DNA of 64,000 nucleotides from contig DASXHZ010000076.1 of the NCBI GenBank assembly GCA_036488085.1, forward strand, positions 81,679 to 145,678, written 5' to 3'. Shown in pieces: positions 32,650-41,935 of the stretch (positions are counted from its first letter, which is position 1; each line of letters starts with the position of its first letter). The position numbers and the translations under genes were made by a program. The DNA comes from DASXHZ01 sp036488085 (GTDB taxonomy: Bacteria > Acidobacteriota > Thermoanaerobaculia > Gp7-AA8). Below the pieces are notes generated by a model. It was not told the DNA's origin and ran no database searches. It saw only the letters and a program-made list of their open reading frames with translations.

Positions 32650-34243
32650 CTCGCTTCAGCGTGACGATCGCGACACCCGCTAGAAGCAGAGCCAGCATCA
32701 GCAGTTCGCGCGCTCCCAAGAGCGGGATCTGCGAGATCGTGATGCTTGCGACCGTGAACGGCGGTGCGCTTCCGCTGCTGGGCGCGAACCCTCCGCCGCC
32801 CGAGTAGTCAGCGGAAACGGTGTAGGTACCGGGTGGGAGCGTGCTTGTGCTGTACGTCGCCGCGCCGCCAACGAGTATCACCGGCGATCCCACGGGCAGG
32901 GCGTTGATGTTGAACTGCACCGTCCCTGCCGGCGTGAAGCTCCCGTCGATCACATTCGCGGTGAACGTGACGGTCTGCCCAAGGTACGGGGCCGATGGCG
33001 AGACGGAAACGGCCGTCGTCGTCGGCACGAGACTCACCGCCGTCGTTGCCGTGGCGCTGTTGTTCGCCGTGTTCGTGTCCGACGCCGATGACACGGTCGC
33101 CGTGTTCGACACGGTCGTGCCGGCGGCGCTGAACCCCGCCTTCACAACGAGCTGAAAGAGCGCCGTCGACGGCGCCATCGACGCCGTGCCGCACGTGATG
33201 GTCGAAGTTCCCGAACACGACCATCCCGCCGGAGACGTGATCGACACGAACGACGTCGACGCCGGAATCGTGTCCGACAGCATTGGCGACGACGCGTCGC
33301 TCGGACCGGCATTCGTAACCCCGATCGTGTATGTGATGTTGCCCCCCGCCGCCACCGGATCGGGGCTGTCGCTCTTGCTGACCGAGAGATCCGCCGAGAC
33401 GACGACCTGCGTCATGACGGAAGTCGAAATGGTCGTCGAACGACCGCTGATGGTCGCGTCGAAAAAGGCCTCGTTCGTCAGACCGCCCGCCGGTGCCGAC
33501 GGATCGACGTGCACGACCAGCGTGAACGCGGCCGACGTCGACGGAGGCATGGGTGAAGAGTCGCTGCACGTCACCGTCCCACCCGAGCCGGGCGGCGGAG
33601 TGGTGCAGGACCATCCGGCCGGCACAGAGACGGAAACAAACGTCGTCGATGCGGGGAGCGGGTCTCGCACCGCCGCAACGTCGACATCGACGCCGCCATC
33701 GTTCGATGCCGTGATGGTGTAGGTCAGATCGGTCCCCGCCGTCGCCGGATCGGGGCTGCCGCTCTTGGTGATGTTCAGCGTCGCGCCGGGAGGTGCCGCA
33801 ACGGTGCTCGTCGTCTCCGAGGAGTTGTTGTTGGACAGCGGGTCCGCTGTGGTCGAGCTGACGGTCGCCACGTTGGTGAGGTGCGTGCCGTCGCTCACCG
33901 AAGGCGAGACGGTCGTCACGAGCGAGAACTCGACCGTGCCTGGAGCGAACGTCGCCGTCGAGCAGGTCAATGTGCCGTTCGCGTTGGCGGCCGGCGTCGT
34001 ACAAATCCAGCCCGCATTGGGCGAGACCGACTGAAAGAGAACGCCGGGAGGGAGCGGATCGGTCAACACGACGTTCGACGCGTCGTCCGGCCCTTCGCTG
34101 CTCACGGATATCGTGTACGTCAACGTGCCGCCCACCGCAACCGGCTCCGGCGACGCGGTCTTGAGCACCGACACGTCGGCCGATTGCGCAAACACGACGG
34201 GCGCAAAAAGGAGAGCAACGATGAACAACGACCGTTTGACCAC
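32645..34243 (-). CDS. DUF11-repeat surface protein with C-terminal sorting-type anchor
   Basis: About 532 residues from GTG 34243: signal peptide VVKRSLFIVALLFAPVVFA, then three DUF11 repeats (ADVSVLKTASPEPVAVGGTLTYTI, LNITKSGSPDPATAGTDLTYTI, ADLSVSKSDSPDPVAAGGNITYTI) and an Ig-like domain (Big_5/Ig_3 type, TTTAVSVSPSAPYLGQTVTFTA). The C-terminus ISQIPLLGARELLMLALLLAGVAIVTLKRV resembles the IPTL-CTERM exosortase signal (Pro-containing motif, helix, basic end). Exported, cell-surface or matrix protein. The start is uncertain, as no Shine-Dalgarno is seen. Confidence 0.85.
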   Translation of the reverse strand: MVKRSLFIVALLFAPVVFAQSADVSVLKTASPEPVAVGGTLTYTISVSSEGPDDASNVVLTDPLPPGVLFQSVSPNAGWICTTPAANANGTLTCSTATFAPGTVEFSLVTTVSPSVSDGTHLTNVATVSSTTADPLSNNNSSETTSTVAAPPGATLNITKSGSPDPATAGTDLTYTITASNDGGVDVDVAAVRDPLPASTTFVSVSVPAGWSCTTPPPGSGGTVTCSDSSPMPPSTSAAFTLVVHVDPSAPAGGLTNEAFFDATISGRSTTISTSVMTQVVVSADLSVSKSDSPDPVAAGGNITYTIGVTNAGPSDASSPMLSDTIPASTSFVSITSPAGWSCSGTSTITCGTASMAPSTALFQLVVKAGFSAAGTTVSNTATVSSASDTNTANNSATATTAVSLVPTTTAVSVSPSAPYLGQTVTFTANVIDGSFTPAGTVQFNINALPVGSPVILVGGAATYSTSTLPPGTYTVSADYSGGGGFAPSSGSAPPFTVASITISQIPLLGARELLMLALLLAGVAIVTLKRV

Positions 34244-34299
34244 CGAAAGGAATGACCTGGCCTGCGAAGCCGATCCGAGTATGTCACCATCTCCACCCG

Positions 34300-34836
34300 A
34301 TGGCGAAAGCAAGCGACATCCGCCTGATCGTGAGCGACGTCGACGGCGTCTGGACCGACGGCCGGATCATCTACCTCGGCGAGCACCGCGAGATCAAGGA
34401 GTTCAATGTCCGCGACGGACTCGCCGTGAAACTGGCGCAGAAGTCCGGCGTCGAGGTGGCGCTCGTGACCTCGCGCAGCTCACCTGCGCTGACGCGCCGC
34501 GCGCGCGAGCTCGGCATCGTCGAGCTCCGGCAGGGCGCGGCGAACAAGCTCGAAGAAGTGCAGCGACTCGCCCAGAAGCTGAACATCACGTTCGAGGAGA
34601 TCCTCTACATCGGCGACGACCTCCCCGACCTCGGCCCGATGTCGGTCGCCGCGATCTCCGCCGCGCCGGCTGACGCCGCCGCCGAGGTGCGCGAGGAGGC
34701 GACGTGGAAACTCGAGGCGCGCGGCGGCAAGGGCGCGTTCCGCGAAGTCGTCGAGCGGCTGCTGCGCGAGCGCGGCGTGTGGGACTCCATTCTGGAGGAC
34801 TTCGTCGTTGGCAAGCCCGAAGCTCAGAGCATTTAG
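34300..34836 (+). CDS. kdsC: KDO 8-phosphate phosphatase (HAD family)
   Basis: 178-residue HAD phosphatase of the KdsC subfamily: LIVSDVDGVWTDGRI (nucleophile DxDG-x-x-T-D-G), EIKEFNVRDGLAVKLAQKSGVEVALVTSRSS, GAANKLEEVQRLA and YIGDDLPDLGPM. Produces KDO for lipopolysaccharide. It overlaps the following LpxL-type acyltransferase, a functionally matching lipid A/LPS pair. Confidence 0.92.
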   Translation: MAKASDIRLIVSDVDGVWTDGRIIYLGEHREIKEFNVRDGLAVKLAQKSGVEVALVTSRSSPALTRRARELGIVELRQGAANKLEEVQRLAQKLNITFEEILYIGDDLPDLGPMSVAAISAAPADAAAEVREEATWKLEARGGKGAFREVVERLLRERGVWDSILEDFVVGKPEAQSI

Positions 34837-35719
34837 GGGACGCGCCATCTACCGCACGCTGCTCCTCATCGGAGCCATCGTGCGCATGTTGCCGCTCAAG
34901 GCAGCGAGGACGATCGGCCGCGCGCTCGGCCACGTTGCCTGGCACCTCGTCCGCCGCGAACGCCGCAAGGCGCTGCGCAACATCGCCATGGCATTCCCCG
35001 CCTGGAGCAATGCGCAGTGCCGTCGAACGATTCACGCCATGTTCCTGCACCTCGGCGCATCGCTCGCCGAGATCCTCTGGATGCCGAGGCTCGACGTCGC
35101 GAAGCGCGATGCGCTCAACATCGTCACCGGCATGGACGACGTGCTGAAAGTGATCGACGACGGCGACGGCGTCATCACCTTCACGGCGCACTGCGGAAAC
35201 TGGGAGTGGCTCTGCTACTCGATGGGGATGTACGGCCGCCCCGTCAGCGTGCTGCAGCGCGAGCGCGACGAGCCGGAGATGAACCGCTTCATCACCGACC
35301 TCCGCGCGAAGTCCGGCGTAAGGACGATCGACCGCGGCTCGCCGTCGTCAGCCCGCGACATGATCACCGTCGTCCGCAAGGGCGGCATGCTCGCGTTCGT
35401 GTTGGATCAGAACATCCGCACCGAGAGCGTGAAAGTCCCCTTCTTCGGAATCCCAGCGCCGACTCCGATCGGCCCCACCCGCTTCGCCATCCGCAGCGAA
35501 GCATGGGTCACCATCGCTCTCGCCGAGCGCCGCGCCGACGGAAAACAGATCCTCAAATTCTCCGAACCGTTCCGCTGCACCCGCGACGATGACCCCATCG
35601 CCCTCACCACCCGCATCACCGGCGCCATCGAAGAACAAATCCGCCGCGCCCCCGAACAATGGGTCTGGTTCCACGACCGCTGGCGCGAACGCCCCAGGTG
35701 GGACGTAACTCCGTTCTAG
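34808..35719 (+). CDS. Lipid A biosynthesis acyltransferase (LpxL/HtrB family)
   Basis: 303 residues. An N-terminal membrane/amphipathic helix (IYRTLLLIGAIVRMLPL) is followed by the acyltransferase domain with the catalytic HxxxxD/E-type motif in TFTAHCGNWEWL, then VLDQNIRTESVKVPFFGIPA and WVWFHDRWRERP, typical of LpxL/M. It adds a secondary acyl chain to KDO-lipid A. The start is TTG with GGAGGA nine bases upstream, and it overlaps kdsC by 29 bases, implying coupled expression. Confidence 0.9.
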   Translation: MASPKLRAFRGRAIYRTLLLIGAIVRMLPLKAARTIGRALGHVAWHLVRRERRKALRNIAMAFPAWSNAQCRRTIHAMFLHLGASLAEILWMPRLDVAKRDALNIVTGMDDVLKVIDDGDGVITFTAHCGNWEWLCYSMGMYGRPVSVLQRERDEPEMNRFITDLRAKSGVRTIDRGSPSSARDMITVVRKGGMLAFVLDQNIRTESVKVPFFGIPAPTPIGPTRFAIRSEAWVTIALAERRADGKQILKFSEPFRCTRDDDPIALTTRITGAIEEQIRRAPEQWVWFHDRWRERPRWDVTPF

Positions 35720-36462
35720 CGGTTCACCGGCGGATACGTTGCCTCGGCGCTCCCATCCTCTCGCAGGAAGTCGAGGTGCGGCTGGCCATCCGGGCCGACG
35801 TACAGCTTCGCTCGCACGTGGCCCTTCGTATCGCTGAGCAGAACCTGCGCGGTCTTGTCCTCGCTGCCGATGAAGACTCGCTGCGTCCCCAAGGCACCCT
35901 TGGCGCGCGCGCCTTCGACCTCTTGCCGAAGGGCCGGCCGCTCACTTTCCGGTGCGGACTGCATCTTCACGGCACGATCGAGCTCCTCGCTCATCGGAAT
36001 GTCCGTCGGACGGTCCCAGATCATGAGGCCGGCGCGGCGCCTGGTGCCGTGATCGTTGTATTGCAGCGCGATGACCTGATTCTGTCTCCACTGATCGAAC
36101 GAGAGATGACCGAGGGCGCCGTAGTCGCTCGAGCCGCTTCCCTTCTGGAATCCGTTGAAGAGCAAGCCCCCAACCTCATCTCCTCGGTCGTTGAAGAAGA
36201 GCATTCCCGACAACAGCTCCCTCCCCTCGGAGACGGAACGCGGATACGTCTTGCCGTGCATCGACGGTCCCGGCATCCGGTCGCGGTTCGACAGCACGAG
36301 AACCGGTTTGCCGCTCGACCCGACGATGTTGATCCGCTCCGCAGTGACCTCCGTGAACTTCGCCGTTCGCGGCGAACTGAAAGCCGTGAGAAGAAGGACA
36401 CTCGAGACCGCGATGCTGGCCACATTGGTCGCCACCAGAATAGAGATCGCACGTTCGCGCAA
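35716..36462 (-). CDS. Membrane-anchored protein of unknown function, paralogue A
   Basis: 248 residues: one N-terminal membrane segment (VATNVASIAVSSVLLLTAF), then an exposed beta-rich domain with FTEVTAERINIVGSSGKPVLVLSNRDRMPGP, GMLFFNDRGDEVGGLLFNG and QVIALQYNDHG. The same pattern recurs in the divergent gene at 36781, so the two are paralogues of an unrecognised family. Start is TTG with GGAGGAGG six bases upstream. Convergent with the acyltransferase gene, stops overlapping. Confidence 0.75.
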   Translation of the reverse strand: MRERAISILVATNVASIAVSSVLLLTAFSSPRTAKFTEVTAERINIVGSSGKPVLVLSNRDRMPGPSMHGKTYPRSVSEGRELLSGMLFFNDRGDEVGGLLFNGFQKGSGSSDYGALGHLSFDQWRQNQVIALQYNDHGTRRRAGLMIWDRPTDIPMSEELDRAVKMQSAPESERPALRQEVEGARAKGALGTQRVFIGSEDKTAQVLLSDTKGHVRAKLYVGPDGQPHLDFLREDGSAEATYPPVNR

Positions 36463-36780
36463 ACCAGACCTCCTCCAAAGGATTGAAAGGAGAGGTTATC
36501 TCGCGCGGTGACACCCAAAGTAAACACTCGTGCTCTCTAACGGAAGCACTCGTACGCGACTCGTCACGGACTGCCGACGCGGAAGTCAACGGACGCACGC
36601 GATCACCATTTCGTTATTGCTATCTAGCCGCGTCCGTAAGTCGTACTTCACGCTCGGTTAAGCCGAGCTGACTGCCTCGCGAGCACGGCGCCGCGACCCC
36701 ACGCCAGGTGCCGAAAGCGCACTCGACAGTCATGGCAGATCGTTTGCGAAGAGTCCGCGAAACTAAGGTTGGAGGCGCGG
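36463..36780. other. Divergent intergenic region between the two paralogues
   Basis: 318 bases with no convincing ORF. It has the ribosome sites of both flanking genes, a TAACCT possible -10 for the minus gene (36493-36498 region) and a small GCTCGG/CCGAGC hairpin near 36651-36667. No repeat or RNA gene recognised. Confidence 0.4.
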
Positions 36781-37404
36781 TTGAAAAAGACGCTGGAGAT
36801 CTACGCGACCGTAGTGACGATTCTGTTGATTGCTCTCGTGACGATCGCCGCGGTGCCGTCGCGGCGCGCACATTTCGACGAGATCGACGTCCAACGCATC
36901 AACGTGCGTGAACCGGACGGCACGTTGCGGATGGTCATTTCGGACCATGCTCGCCTTCCCGGGATCATCGTTCGCGGAAAAGAGAAGCCGTTCGAGCGCC
37001 CCCAGGCGGGGATGCTGTTCTACAACGATGAAGGCTCCGAGAACGGAGGCCTGATCTTCGGCGGTCGCAAGAACGCGAGCGGAAAGGTCGTCGACTCGGG
37101 CGGCGCGCTCTCCTTCGACCGCTACGAAGGGAACCAGGAGGTCCAGTTGATCGGCGTCCACGACTCCGAAGACAAATTCGCAGGCCTCGTCGTGAGCGAC
37201 AGCCCGCCGGACGCGCAGGGCCATCGCCGTATCTGGGTCGGAAAGAACGAGGACGGTTCCGCGCGCGTAGACCTCCGCGATGCCGCAGGCAAGAAACGCG
37301 TTTCGCTGGAAGTCCTCGCCGATGGCAGTGCAAGTCTGACGTTCTTCGATGCCGACGGGAAAGTGCTGCAACGGATCGCACCGTCGCCGGGCGGCAACCG
37401 GTGA
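36781..37404 (+). CDS. Membrane-anchored protein of unknown function, paralogue B
   Basis: 207 residues from TTG 36781, chosen because GGAGG ends five bases upstream; a TTG at 36769 is also in frame. N-terminal helix YATVVTILLIALVTIAAV, then FDEIDVQRINVREPDGTLRMVISDHARLPG, GMLFYNDEGSENGGLIFGG and two repeated beta segments (RIWVGKNEDGSARVDLRD, VSLEVLADGSASLTFFD). Shares the RIN and GMLF-x-ND-x-G-x-E-x-GGL blocks with paralogue A. Possibly an envelope ligand-sensing domain; function unknown. Confidence 0.75.
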   Translation: MKKTLEIYATVVTILLIALVTIAAVPSRRAHFDEIDVQRINVREPDGTLRMVISDHARLPGIIVRGKEKPFERPQAGMLFYNDEGSENGGLIFGGRKNASGKVVDSGGALSFDRYEGNQEVQLIGVHDSEDKFAGLVVSDSPPDAQGHRRIWVGKNEDGSARVDLRDAAGKKRVSLEVLADGSASLTFFDADGKVLQRIAPSPGGNR

Positions 37405-37407
37405 CTA

Positions 37408-38025
37408 CTACTTCTTCGCGGGAAGCAGCCGCAACGTCTCCTCGTCGAACAGCGGGACGTCCTGCCCGGCGTCGACGAGCATGACCTTGCGCGAGCCGCT
37501 TGACGGCTGCACCTCGAAATACTGGACGGAGTCAGGCTGCGTGCCGAGGTCGCCGCAAGGGGGATCAGGAACGCCGTCGTCCTTCACGGAATCGAGCGCC
37601 TTCTGGTATGCCTTGTCGGGGACGAAGTCGTAGCGCTTCACCTCCGAGCGTTTCGCCGCGGGCTTGTACGGCGCGAGAACACAGCGCCTGGCGGTCTTGG
37701 CATCCGTGTGCGAGGTGAAGATCCGCCGCAGTCCCCCCTCGGTGCTCTCGCCCGGCTGAAGATCGAAGAAGCGGATCACGGTCTCCGGCTCGCGCCCGTC
37801 CGAGTCGCGCATGACGAGGGCGTGATCGCGAACGACGAAGTCGATCGTGCGGTTCGCCGCGTAGGTGCAGCGCTGCACCCACGCTTCCAGGCCTAGGGTC
37901 GCATCGGACAGCTTTCGCCATGCGCATCCCTTGTCTGCGCGGCGCGACGGCTGATCGGCCGCGGTGGCGGTGGCGGTGGCGGTGGTGGCGAAAAGAACCG
38001 CGCAAGCAACGACGACGAACTTCAT
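37408..38025 (-). CDS. Secreted protein, hypothetical
   Basis: 205 residues with signal peptide (MKFVVVACAVLFATTATATATA, encoded partly by a GGCGGT triplet-rich tract). The mature part has five cysteines (GCAWRKL, QRCTYAANRT, ARRCVLAPY, PPCGDLG), DFVVRDHALVMRDSDGREPETVIRFFDLQPGE and a C-terminal VQYFEVQPSSGSRKVMLVDAG. No family recognised. TACAAT ends six bases before ATG, and there is no Shine-Dalgarno. Confidence 0.72.
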   Translation of the reverse strand: MKFVVVACAVLFATTATATATAADQPSRRADKGCAWRKLSDATLGLEAWVQRCTYAANRTIDFVVRDHALVMRDSDGREPETVIRFFDLQPGESTEGGLRRIFTSHTDAKTARRCVLAPYKPAAKRSEVKRYDFVPDKAYQKALDSVKDDGVPDPPCGDLGTQPDSVQYFEVQPSSGSRKVMLVDAGQDVPLFDEETLRLLPAKK

Positions 38026-38031
38026 GGCGCG

Positions 38032-38059
38032 ATTGTACGGTGGGCAAGCTCCGTATACT
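38032..38059. promoter_or_regulatory. Overlapping divergent leaderless promoters
   Basis: Rightward: TTGTAC (38033-38038), 15-base spacer, TATACT (38054-38059), nine bases to the tricorn ATG. Leftward: TACAAT (38037-38032), six bases to the ATG of the secreted protein. The rightward -35 and leftward -10 are the same bases, so the two polymerases would compete. Confidence 0.55.
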
Positions 38060-38068
38060 GGCGCACAC

Positions 38069-41000
38069 ATGAACATCCGAATCGGCGTCGCCGTCCTCGC
38101 CCTGTTTGCCGTGATTCCTGCGCATGCCGCGCCGCGGCCGCTGCTCATTCAGACTCCGAGCGTGAGCGCGACACAGATCGCGTTCGCCTGGGCCGGCCAA
38201 ATCTGGATCGTCGGGCGCGACGGCGGCGAAGCGCGACGCCTCGTCGCCGGGACCTCGCGCGAGAGTCATCCCGTCTTCTCGCCCGACGGATCGATGGTCG
38301 CATTCAGCGGCGACTACGACGGCAACGTCGACGTCTACGTCGTGCCGTCGGCCGGCGGACAGCCGCGCCGGCTGACGTACCATCCGGGCACCGACCTCGT
38401 CGCCGGGTGGACGCCCGACGGGAAGCGGATTGCGTTCACTTCGACGCGCCGCAGCCCGAACGACCCGGCGCAGCTCTACACCGTTCCCGTGACCGGCGGC
38501 GCGCCGACCGAGGTACCGCTGGCGCGCGTCGAGGAAGCGTCGTATTCGCCGGATGGAACGCACCTCGCCTACGAGCCGAATTTCCAGTGGCAGCGGGCGT
38601 GGAAGGGCTACCGCGGCGGCCAGACGCGCACGATCTGGATCGCGAACCTCACCGACTTCGGCGTCGTGAAGGTGCCGCAGGAAAAGAACTCGAACGACTC
38701 CAATCCGATGTGGGTCGGCGACAAGGTCTACTTCCTCTCCGACCGGACCGGTTCAGTCGCTCTTTATGCATACGACGCCGGCACGAAGGCGATCACCGCC
38801 GTCATCCCGAACAGTGGCGTCGACTTCAGCTCTGCTTCGGCCGGCGGCGGCGTGATCGTCTACTCGCAGTTCGGCACCCTGCACCTCTTCGATCCTGCCA
38901 CGGGCAAAGACAGAAAGATCGACGTCACCATCGACGCCGATCTCCCACAGCTCAGACCGCACTTCGAGAAGGTCGACCCGATCAGAGGGATTGAGAACGC
39001 CGCCATCTCGCCGACCGGACAGCGCGCCGTTTTCGAGACGCGGGGCGAGATCGTCACGCTTCCGGCCGAGAAGGGCGATTTTCGCAACCTCACGCACTCG
39101 CCAGGCGTCGCGGACCGCGATCCCGCCTGGTCGCCGGACGGCCGGTGGATCGCGTTCTTCTCCGACGAATCGGGCGAGTACGCGCTGCATCTTGCAGATC
39201 AGAGCGGAACGGCCGCCACGAAGAAGATCGCGTTAGGGAACCCCCCGTCGTACTTCTACCGGCCGCTCTGGTCGCCCGACTCGAAGCAGATCGCGTTCAG
39301 CGACAAGCGCCTCAACCTCTGGATTGCGGACGTCGCCACCGGCAAGATCACGAAGGTCGACACCGACCGCTTCGACTCTCCGGCGCACGAGTTCGACGAG
39401 GCGTGGTCGCCCGACAGCAAATGGCTCGCGTACACGAAACAGCTCCCGAGCCAGCAGCACGCCGTCTTCATCTACTCGCTCCCGGGCGCGAAGCCGACGC
39501 AGATCACCGACGGCACGAGCGACGCGCTCTACCCGCAGTTCGACCGCGGCGGTAAGTACCTCTATTTCACTGCCAGCACCGACATCGGCCTCGGCGCCGC
39601 CTGGCTCGACATGTCGAGCATCGGCCGTCCCCAGTCGCGCGCCGTCTACGCCGCGGTGCTCCGCAAGGACCTCCCCTCGCCGGTGCCACCGGAAAGCGAC
39701 GAAGAGAAGGTCGCGCCCGAGGCAAAACCGTCCGCGGCCGACTCGGCGAAGGAAGCGGCCAAGCCGGACGACAAGACGGCCGCCAAAGGCGACGAGAAGG
39801 TCACTCCACAGAAGCCTCCCGCCCCGGTGACGATCGACTTCGAGAACCTCGGCCAGCGCATCGTCTCGCTTCCGATCCCACCGCAGAACTACGGCGGAGT
39901 CTTCGCCGGCAAGGAAGGGCAGATCTTCCTCGAGCAGTTCCCGGTCGTCGATATCAGCGGCGGTCCGCCGAAGTTCGACATCGTCCATTTCGATCTCGAG
40001 AAGCGGAAAGTCGAGCCGCTGACGAAGGGCGTGTCGCAGTTCTACCTCTCCAGCGACGGCGAGAAGATGCTCGTCCGCAGCGGCAAGAGCTGGGCGATCC
40101 ACAAGACTGCAGCTCCGGCGAGCGACGAGGGCGCTCTCGACGTCGCCTCCATGCAGATCTACACCGATCCGCCTGCCGAGTGGCGGCAGATGTACGACGA
40201 GGTCTGGCGCATCGAGCGGGATTTCCTGTACGACGCGCACTCCCACGGTTTCGATCTCGCCGCCGCGAAGAAGGCCTACCAGCCCTACCTCGCCGGCGTC
40301 GGCAGCCGCGACGACCTGACGTATCTGTTCGAAGAGATGACCGGCAACATCAGCGTCGGCCACACGTTCGTCGGGCGGGGCGACAGGCCGCCGGTCGACG
40401 CCGTCAGGGTCGGCTTGTTGGGCGCCGATTACGACCTCGAGAACGGCCGCTATCGCATCACGCACATCATCAAGGGGGAGAACTGGAACCCCGAGCTGCG
40501 CGCGCCGCTCACCGAGCCGGGCGTCGACGTCCACGAGGGCGACTACCTCCTCGCCGTCAACGGCGTCGACGTGCAGGGGTCGAATGACGTCTACAGCTAC
40601 TTCCAGAACACCGCGGGCGTGCAGACGACCATCCGGGTCGGTGCGTCGCCCGACGGGACGGGCGCGCGCAATGTCACCGTCGTACCGATCGAGAGCGAGC
40701 GTCAGTTGCGCAAGCTCGGATGGATCGACGCGAACCGCCGCAAGGTCGATGAGCTCAGCGGCGGCCGCCTCGCGTATGTCTATCTCCCCGACACCGCCGA
40801 AGGCGGCTACACGAACTTCAACCGCTACTACTTCTCGCAGGTCGGGAAGGAGGGCGCCATCATCGACGAACGCTTCAACCACGGCGGCGACCTCGCCGAC
40901 TACATCGTCGATTACCTGGGCCGCAAGCCGATGAGCCGCGTCATGACGCGCGAAGGTGAGGACTACACCGAGCCGATCTCAGCGATCTTCGGACCGAAGG

Positions 41001-41386
41001 TCATGATCATCAACCAGTTCTCCGGCTCCGGCGGCGATGCGCTGCCGTGGTACTTCCGCAAGGCGGGCGTCGGGACGCTGGTCGGCATGCGCACGTGGGG
41101 TGGCCTGGTCGGCATCGGCAATTACCCGACCCTGATCGACAGCGGCACCATCACCGCCCCCCGTTGGGCGATCTACGGCCTCGGCGGCCAGTGGGAGGTC
41201 GAGAATCAGGGCATCCCGCCGGACGTGGAGGTCGAGCAGGATCCCAAGCTCGTCCACGAGGGTCACGATCCGCAGCTCGAACGGGCAGTCGCTGTGGCGC
41301 TGGAGCAGTTGAAGAACAACCCGCTCCCGACCTTCCCCCGCCCCGCGTACCCGGTCTACAAGCACCCGTTGCCAGGCGCGCAGTAG
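38069..41386 (+). CDS. Tricorn-type protease (peptidase S41 with beta-propellers)
   Basis: 1105 residues with signal peptide (MNIRIGVAVLALFAVIPAHA), so periplasmic. Two WD40-like/PD40 propellers occupy about 25-330 and 330-640 (repeated SPDG/SPDS blades); after an acidic Lys/Ala linker (about 540-590 of the second part) come the tricorn C1 domain, a PDZ (EPGVDVHEGDYLLAVNGVDV) and the C2 serine-protease core: SVGHTFVG (His), NQFSGSGGDALPWYF (nucleophile Ser) and QGIPPDVEVEQDP. Degrades oligopeptides. The long upstream frame before 38069 is ignored in favour of the signal peptide. Confidence 0.95.
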   Translation: MNIRIGVAVLALFAVIPAHAAPRPLLIQTPSVSATQIAFAWAGQIWIVGRDGGEARRLVAGTSRESHPVFSPDGSMVAFSGDYDGNVDVYVVPSAGGQPRRLTYHPGTDLVAGWTPDGKRIAFTSTRRSPNDPAQLYTVPVTGGAPTEVPLARVEEASYSPDGTHLAYEPNFQWQRAWKGYRGGQTRTIWIANLTDFGVVKVPQEKNSNDSNPMWVGDKVYFLSDRTGSVALYAYDAGTKAITAVIPNSGVDFSSASAGGGVIVYSQFGTLHLFDPATGKDRKIDVTIDADLPQLRPHFEKVDPIRGIENAAISPTGQRAVFETRGEIVTLPAEKGDFRNLTHSPGVADRDPAWSPDGRWIAFFSDESGEYALHLADQSGTAATKKIALGNPPSYFYRPLWSPDSKQIAFSDKRLNLWIADVATGKITKVDTDRFDSPAHEFDEAWSPDSKWLAYTKQLPSQQHAVFIYSLPGAKPTQITDGTSDALYPQFDRGGKYLYFTASTDIGLGAAWLDMSSIGRPQSRAVYAAVLRKDLPSPVPPESDEEKVAPEAKPSAADSAKEAAKPDDKTAAKGDEKVTPQKPPAPVTIDFENLGQRIVSLPIPPQNYGGVFAGKEGQIFLEQFPVVDISGGPPKFDIVHFDLEKRKVEPLTKGVSQFYLSSDGEKMLVRSGKSWAIHKTAAPASDEGALDVASMQIYTDPPAEWRQMYDEVWRIERDFLYDAHSHGFDLAAAKKAYQPYLAGVGSRDDLTYLFEEMTGNISVGHTFVGRGDRPPVDAVRVGLLGADYDLENGRYRITHIIKGENWNPELRAPLTEPGVDVHEGDYLLAVNGVDVQGSNDVYSYFQNTAGVQTTIRVGASPDGTGARNVTVVPIESERQLRKLGWIDANRRKVDELSGGRLAYVYLPDTAEGGYTNFNRYYFSQVGKEGAIIDERFNHGGDLADYIVDYLGRKPMSRVMTREGEDYTEPISAIFGPKVMIINQFSGSGGDALPWYFRKAGVGTLVGMRTWGGLVGIGNYPTLIDSGTITAPRWAIYGLGGQWEVENQGIPPDVEVEQDPKLVHEGHDPQLERAVAVALEQLKNNPLPTFPRPAYPVYKHPLPGAQ

Positions 41387-41403
41387 ACCGAGGGAGTCGG
41401 AGA

Positions 41404-41859
41404 CTAGCGACCGGGGCGGCCGAGGTCGCGGCGAACGTTGCGGCGGAGCATGCGAATGTTCTCCGCCGTAACCGGGTCGAGCCACTCGGCGTTGATGGAC
41501 TTCTTCAGCCCGAGGAAGTTCTCCTTGACCTGATTGAACAGCTCCTTCGCGAGGCCCTCTTGCACGATCGTGTGCGTCTTCGCCAGCCGCCGGACGTCGG
41601 TCAGCAATTCGCAATATTCGGCGGCCGCCTCGTACTCCCGCGCCAGTTCCTCGGGCGTCCCCGTCATCCACGACGGCCGGAACGTCCCCGCGCGGAGCCG
41701 CGCCGCGCTCTTGCGCAGCGCCGCCGGACCGGCGTAAGGGTGAAGGCGCAGGTCGGGTGTCGGCATCGCGATGAGCCGCGCGTATGCCGCCTCCATCTGC
41801 TCCTTGATCAACTCGACGATCGCGAGCGCCTGCTCTTTAGTCACCTGGTTCTGCGTCAT
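41404..41859 (-). CDS. Soluble hypothetical protein, 151 residues
   Basis: Helical protein beginning MTQNQVTKEQALAIVELIKEQMEAAYARL, with LHPYAGPAALRKSAARLRAG and YCELLTDVRRLAKTHTIVQEGLAKELFNQVKENF. No known domain. ATG is preceded by GAGGAGGACCT. It follows the similar-sized helical gene at 41936 on the same strand, separated by a strong hairpin; the two may form one unit. Confidence 0.7.
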   Translation of the reverse strand: MTQNQVTKEQALAIVELIKEQMEAAYARLIAMPTPDLRLHPYAGPAALRKSAARLRAGTFRPSWMTGTPEELAREYEAAAEYCELLTDVRRLAKTHTIVQEGLAKELFNQVKENFLGLKKSINAEWLDPVTAENIRMLRRNVRRDLGRPGR

Positions 41860-41891
41860 AGGTCCTCCTCGTATGGTCGTCCGGGAAACGA

Positions 41892-41920
41892 CCGGGCGCG
41901 CCATACTTGGGCGCGCCCGG
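41892..41920. other. Stable hairpin between two small genes
   Basis: CCGGGCGCGCC (41892-41902) pairs perfectly with GGCGCGCCCGG (41910-41920) around ATACTTG: 11 pairs. No T-run on either strand; it may be an attenuator or mRNA-stabilising element. Confidence 0.6.
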
Positions 41921-41935
41921 TCCACTCCCTTCACA

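Noticed and set aside
39233..40882. 549-residue minus-strand frame inside the tricorn gene
   Set aside because: Arg/Val/Asp-rich antisense shadow of a GC-rich gene; no domain or start signal.
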